The translations under genes were made by a program, and so were the position numbers. DNA of 64,000 bases, taken from assembly GCA_019637075.1 (NCBI GenBank), contig JAHBWI010000002.1, positions 1-64,000 of the forward strand. Direction: 5' to 3'. Origin of the DNA: Nitrospiraceae bacterium (GTDB lineage Bacteria > Nitrospirota > Nitrospiria > Nitrospirales > Nitrospiraceae). Below the pieces are notes generated by a model. It had not been told where the DNA came from and made no database searches. It saw nothing but the letters and a program-made list of their open reading frames with translations. This document shows, piece by piece, positions 61,687 to 64,000 of this stretch; within the stretch, counting starts at the first letter, position 1; the number at the start of each line of letters is the position of its first letter.

Positions 61687-62322
61687 TCAGACCCGCACGA
61701 ATGGGTTGTTCTCCCGCTCCAGCCCTATCTCCGTCTCCGGTCCGTGCCCGGTCACCACGGTCGTGTCCTCACCGAGGGTATACAATCGCTCACGGATGGA
61801 TCGCTCAATCGCCTCAAAATCTCCGCCCCATAGATCGGTCCGTCCGATCCCACCGCGAAACAGGGTGTCACCCGCCAGCAAGACGTGAGCTCCCGGGAAA
61901 TGGAAACACATGGAGCCTGGAGTATGGCCAGGGGTATGAAGCGCCACCGCTTCCATCGCCCCCACCTTCACCCGCTCCTCATCGGAAAGCCAATAGTCCG
62001 GCGGCGGCGCCGGCACATAGGCCACACCGAACATTCGGCATTGAGTCTCCAGAATGTCCCAGAGCGGTCGATCATCGGGATGCAAACACAGCGCGGCTCC
62101 CGTGGCCGCCTTCATGGCCCCGGAGGCGAGAAAATGGTCGAAGTGCGCGTGGGTGTGCAGGATGCTCACGACCGTCAACCCCAATTCCCTCACCTCGCGC
62201 AGAATCCGCTCCGGCGCACCGCCCGGATCCACTACGATCGCCTGCTTCGTCACCGGATCACCGATGATCGAACAATTACACCCGAGGGGAGGCACTGAGA
62301 ACGTCTTCCGAATCATCGTCAT
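61687..62322 (-). CDS. Metallo-beta-lactamase-fold hydrolase (glyoxalase II-like)
   Basis: 211-aa MBL-fold hydrolase. The HxHxDH motif is THAHFDH (H58-A-H60-F-D62-H63). Further ligands are in HTPGHTPGSMCFH and LAGDTLFRGGIGRTDL. It resembles the YcbL/glyoxalase II branch that hydrolyses thioesters. No signal peptide. It lies about 55 bp upstream of the DUF151 gene on the same strand, so the two may be cotranscribed. Confidence 0.88.
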   Translation of the reverse strand: MTMIRKTFSVPPLGCNCSIIGDPVTKQAIVVDPGGAPERILREVRELGLTVVSILHTHAHFDHFLASGAMKAATGAALCLHPDDRPLWDILETQCRMFGVAYVPAPPPDYWLSDEERVKVGAMEAVALHTPGHTPGSMCFHFPGAHVLLAGDTLFRGGIGRTDLWGGDFEAIERSIRERLYTLGEDTTVVTGHGPETEIGLERENNPFVRV

Positions 62323-62369
62323 CCGCTCCTTCTCGCTCTATGCTAGCTGTGGCAGTCGATCGCCGCAAC

Positions 62370-63020
62370 CTACGGCGATTCGAGCGTTCCGCGGTTCGGC
62401 CGCGCGACCCACACCACATCGCTGTCAAACACCCACCATTTGCCGTTGCCCCACCGCAGCCAGAACAAGAAACCGGCACCGGTGCTGTCCGGCCTGAGAT
62501 TGGCCACATAGACCAAGGCTTGGTCGCCCTTCACCGTCCGCCCGACCCGGGAGAAAATGAGGCGATCGACACTGTCGGAAGGCTCGACGTTCTGCACCGG
62601 GTACAGACCGGTGTCGGGTCCCAACCGCCTGGTTTCCAATTCTTCGCTGCCATCACCGGACACAAACCGATACCGCACGCCAAACGCGAACCGGGATTCC
62701 AGTTTGTACGGCCGTTGGTTATTGAAAATGAAATTGCGGACCAGATCGGGAGGGAGACGGAACTCGAAGAATCCACCCTCTTCGAACAGCGCCAGGCTGG
62801 GCAGCCGCTCGTCCTCCGGATTCAAACGTGTGGTGGTCGACCGCTCCATCACGACCACGCGGGTCTGGGAGCTCAGAAACTTGGAGGACACGACCTCGTC
62901 CATGAGCGGATAGTCTTCCGCGGGCACCGCTTCCGGTTCTCCCGCAGCGCCCGCAAGCGAGGCCGTCGGCAGGAGGCAGAGCCCCAGCACAACCATCCAT
63001 CGCCGCACCCATTCATTCAT
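62370..63020 (-). CDS. Exported protein of unknown function
   Basis: 216-aa protein with a signal peptide (WVRRWMVVLGLCLLPTASLAGA, cleavage near residue 23). The mature part is mixed alpha/beta with SSKFLSSQTRVVVMERSTTTRLNPE (here SSKFLSSQTRVVVMER) and ends in RWGNGKWWVFDSDVVWVARP, aromatic-rich. No catalytic motif or lipobox. ATG at 63020 is the first of two adjacent Met codons; no clear Shine-Dalgarno. Not recognised as any family. Confidence 0.6.
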   Translation of the reverse strand: MNEWVRRWMVVLGLCLLPTASLAGAAGEPEAVPAEDYPLMDEVVSSKFLSSQTRVVVMERSTTTRLNPEDERLPSLALFEEGGFFEFRLPPDLVRNFIFNNQRPYKLESRFAFGVRYRFVSGDGSEELETRRLGPDTGLYPVQNVEPSDSVDRLIFSRVGRTVKGDQALVYVANLRPDSTGAGFLFWLRWGNGKWWVFDSDVVWVARPNRGTLESP

Positions 63021-63127
63021 AGAAGAAGCATAGCCGTCACTTCGGCTGCCGGTCAAACAAAGGGAGGCCCAGGAGGATGGACAAGCCCCCCCGACAAATG
63101 GTATTGGTCTGCTGTTTCAACCACACT

Positions 63128-63883
63128 ATGATCAAGTCCCCCCAGCGATCTTCGGTCCCCTTCCTCGGTTTCGCGCTTGCGTCGCTGTTTGTCGGCTGCC
63201 AGCCCGACGAAAGTCCCTTTCGGCAGGAAAACGATCAGCTCCGCAAACAATTGAACAAACAAGAATCCGTCCTCTCCTCCCTCCAGGACGGCAACAAAGT
63301 CATGCAGCAGCAGATCGATCTGCTGAATCAAGAACTGCGTGACGCCAAAAAGCAAGCGGAGAAGGCACTGGCGGACGCGAAAGCTTTTCAAACGGAATCC
63401 AAAACCCTCGGCACGAAGCTCGAATCACAGCTCGCGGAGACCAAAAAACTCTCCGCAGAAGTGCAGCGCACCGCCGCCAAGGCGGCACAGGCCACCGAGA
63501 GCCTGAAAGTGGAAGAGAAAGGCGCCCAAGCCGAGGATCTTCCACGTGCACTCGCCGTGGTGAGCAAAGCCGCTGAAGAAGCGCTTGCCCGAAACGGCTA
63601 CCAGGTGAAGGTCGGTCTCAAAACAGAACAGCGGGCGGTGTTCGTCACCGAGCGCAAGGTCTCCACCCCGGCCTCGCTCGAGATGTCGGGCTTCCGCAAC
63701 CAGTATGTCGTGTCGCTGCAAGCGCTTCCGTCCAACGTGACTCGATTGAGCGTGAAGGCGGATTTCGAAAAGCTCATGCAGGGCGGGCGGGTGCTTGGGG
63801 TCAGCGCGGAAGAGACAGCTGAGATCGAGCGGCGCCTCATCGCGGAAATCGGCAAGGCCGTCTCATCCCCCGGCAAACTGTGA
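63128..63883 (+). CDS. Coiled-coil lipoprotein
   Basis: 251-aa lipoprotein: hydrophobic core SVPFLGFALASLFVGC with lipobox FVGC (Cys about 22), a coiled coil (about 28-115, with heptads such as ENDQLRKQLNKQESVLSSL), and a C-terminal alpha/beta domain (about 135-235). Divergent from the unknown exported protein at 62370. ATG at 63128 is chosen since it gives the signal peptide; no ribosome site is evident. Its TGA overlaps the next gene's GTG by 4 bp. Confidence 0.7.
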   Translation: MIKSPQRSSVPFLGFALASLFVGCQPDESPFRQENDQLRKQLNKQESVLSSLQDGNKVMQQQIDLLNQELRDAKKQAEKALADAKAFQTESKTLGTKLESQLAETKKLSAEVQRTAAKAAQATESLKVEEKGAQAEDLPRALAVVSKAAEEALARNGYQVKVGLKTEQRAVFVTERKVSTPASLEMSGFRNQYVVSLQALPSNVTRLSVKADFEKLMQGGRVLGVSAEETAEIERRLIAEIGKAVSSPGKL

Positions 63884-64000
63884 ATCGCGCAGCGTTGGCA
63901 GCCCTGTCCTGGGCCTGTATCGCAGTCGGCACCTTCCTGGGATTATTTGCTTGCCCGCCTGACGCCTCCGCGGGGCCCGCGCCTTCTCCCGAACTGGGCA
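63880..64000 (+). CDS. 5' end of an exported protein (partial)
   Basis: A GTG at 63880 overlaps the stop of the coiled-coil lipoprotein (GTGA), and the frame stays open to the window edge for 40 codons. The translation begins VNRAALAALSWACIAVG followed by TFLGLFACPPDASAGPAP: a signal-peptide-like hydrophobic core with a Cys near residue 30 and an Ala-rich cleavage region. The 4-bp coupling and the signal peptide support a real gene. The product cannot be identified from this fragment. Confidence 0.55.
   Translation, partial: MNRAALAALSWACIAVGTFLGLFACPPDASAGPAPSPELG

Overview
The window is GC-rich, densely coded bacterial DNA from a diderm. It carries a full Tol-Pal envelope system, many lipoproteins with lipoboxes, a TolC-type outer-membrane factor, c-type cytochromes and a Tat/molybdenum-cofactor maturation block. 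The gene repertoire and protein style suggest a Nitrospira-like member of the Nitrospirota. This is an inference from recognised protein families, not from a marker gene; there is no rRNA here. No insertion sequences, prophage genes or CRISPR arrays were seen.

Layout. The left edge (1-24, minus) holds the first codons of a probable Tat-exported protein. 0.5-4.1 kb is a sensor kinase/sigma-54 response regulator pair on the minus strand, divergent from a KimA-like potassium importer (4.3-6.1 kb). 6.1-10.3 kb has exported or hypothetical proteins, including an HExxH protein resembling alpha-ketoglutarate-dependent peptide hydroxylases. 10.6-12.0 kb is an RqcH/NFACT ribosome quality-control protein. 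12.0-20.0 kb is the most striking block: a GAF/AAA+/Fis sigma-54 activator, a secreted Cys-rich protein, two tandem palindromic sites, a -24/-12 promoter, and a translationally coupled five-gene operon (unknown 135-aa protein, DevC-, DevA- and DevB-like subunits, TolC-like factor). 20-24.4 kb holds TPR, lectin-like, MFS, receiver and RRM genes.

24.7-34.5 kb is a long minus-strand block: HtrA protease, TatC, Mrp-type Fe-S carrier ATPase, MoeA, MobB, hexaheme cytochrome, an ABC transporter with a small CxxCH-tailed membrane protein, and a 2OG-Fe(II) oxygenase. It looks like a maturation/export island for periplasmic redox enzymes. 34.6-40.8 kb has surface-glycan-type genes (GT2, a polytopic GT-C-like protein, carbamoyltransferase) and a lipoprotein with a caspase-like fold that has lost its catalytic dyad. 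A small cytochrome c with a near-consensus sigma-70 promoter follows.

41.8-55.3 kb is a minus-strand housekeeping run: tolQ, tolR, tolA-like, tolB, pal, a long coiled-coil CpoB-like protein, cpoB, mutL, miaA, mtnP, a pfkB kinase, a TPR lipoprotein and rodZ. Two tRNA genes (Asp-GTC, Val-TAC) separate this run from xerD. 57-64 kb carries an LpoA/Leu-binding-like lipid-envelope protein, trpS, small lipoproteins, a PilZ protein, an exported BFN-domain protein, a metallo-beta-lactamase-fold hydrolase, and a gene running off the right edge.

The best candidate for an undescribed system is the 12.0-20.0 kb regulator/exporter unit, because an apparent cis-regulatory code (three related 18-bp palindromes, two of them 31 bp apart, plus a sigma-54 promoter) ties the regulator to the exporter.
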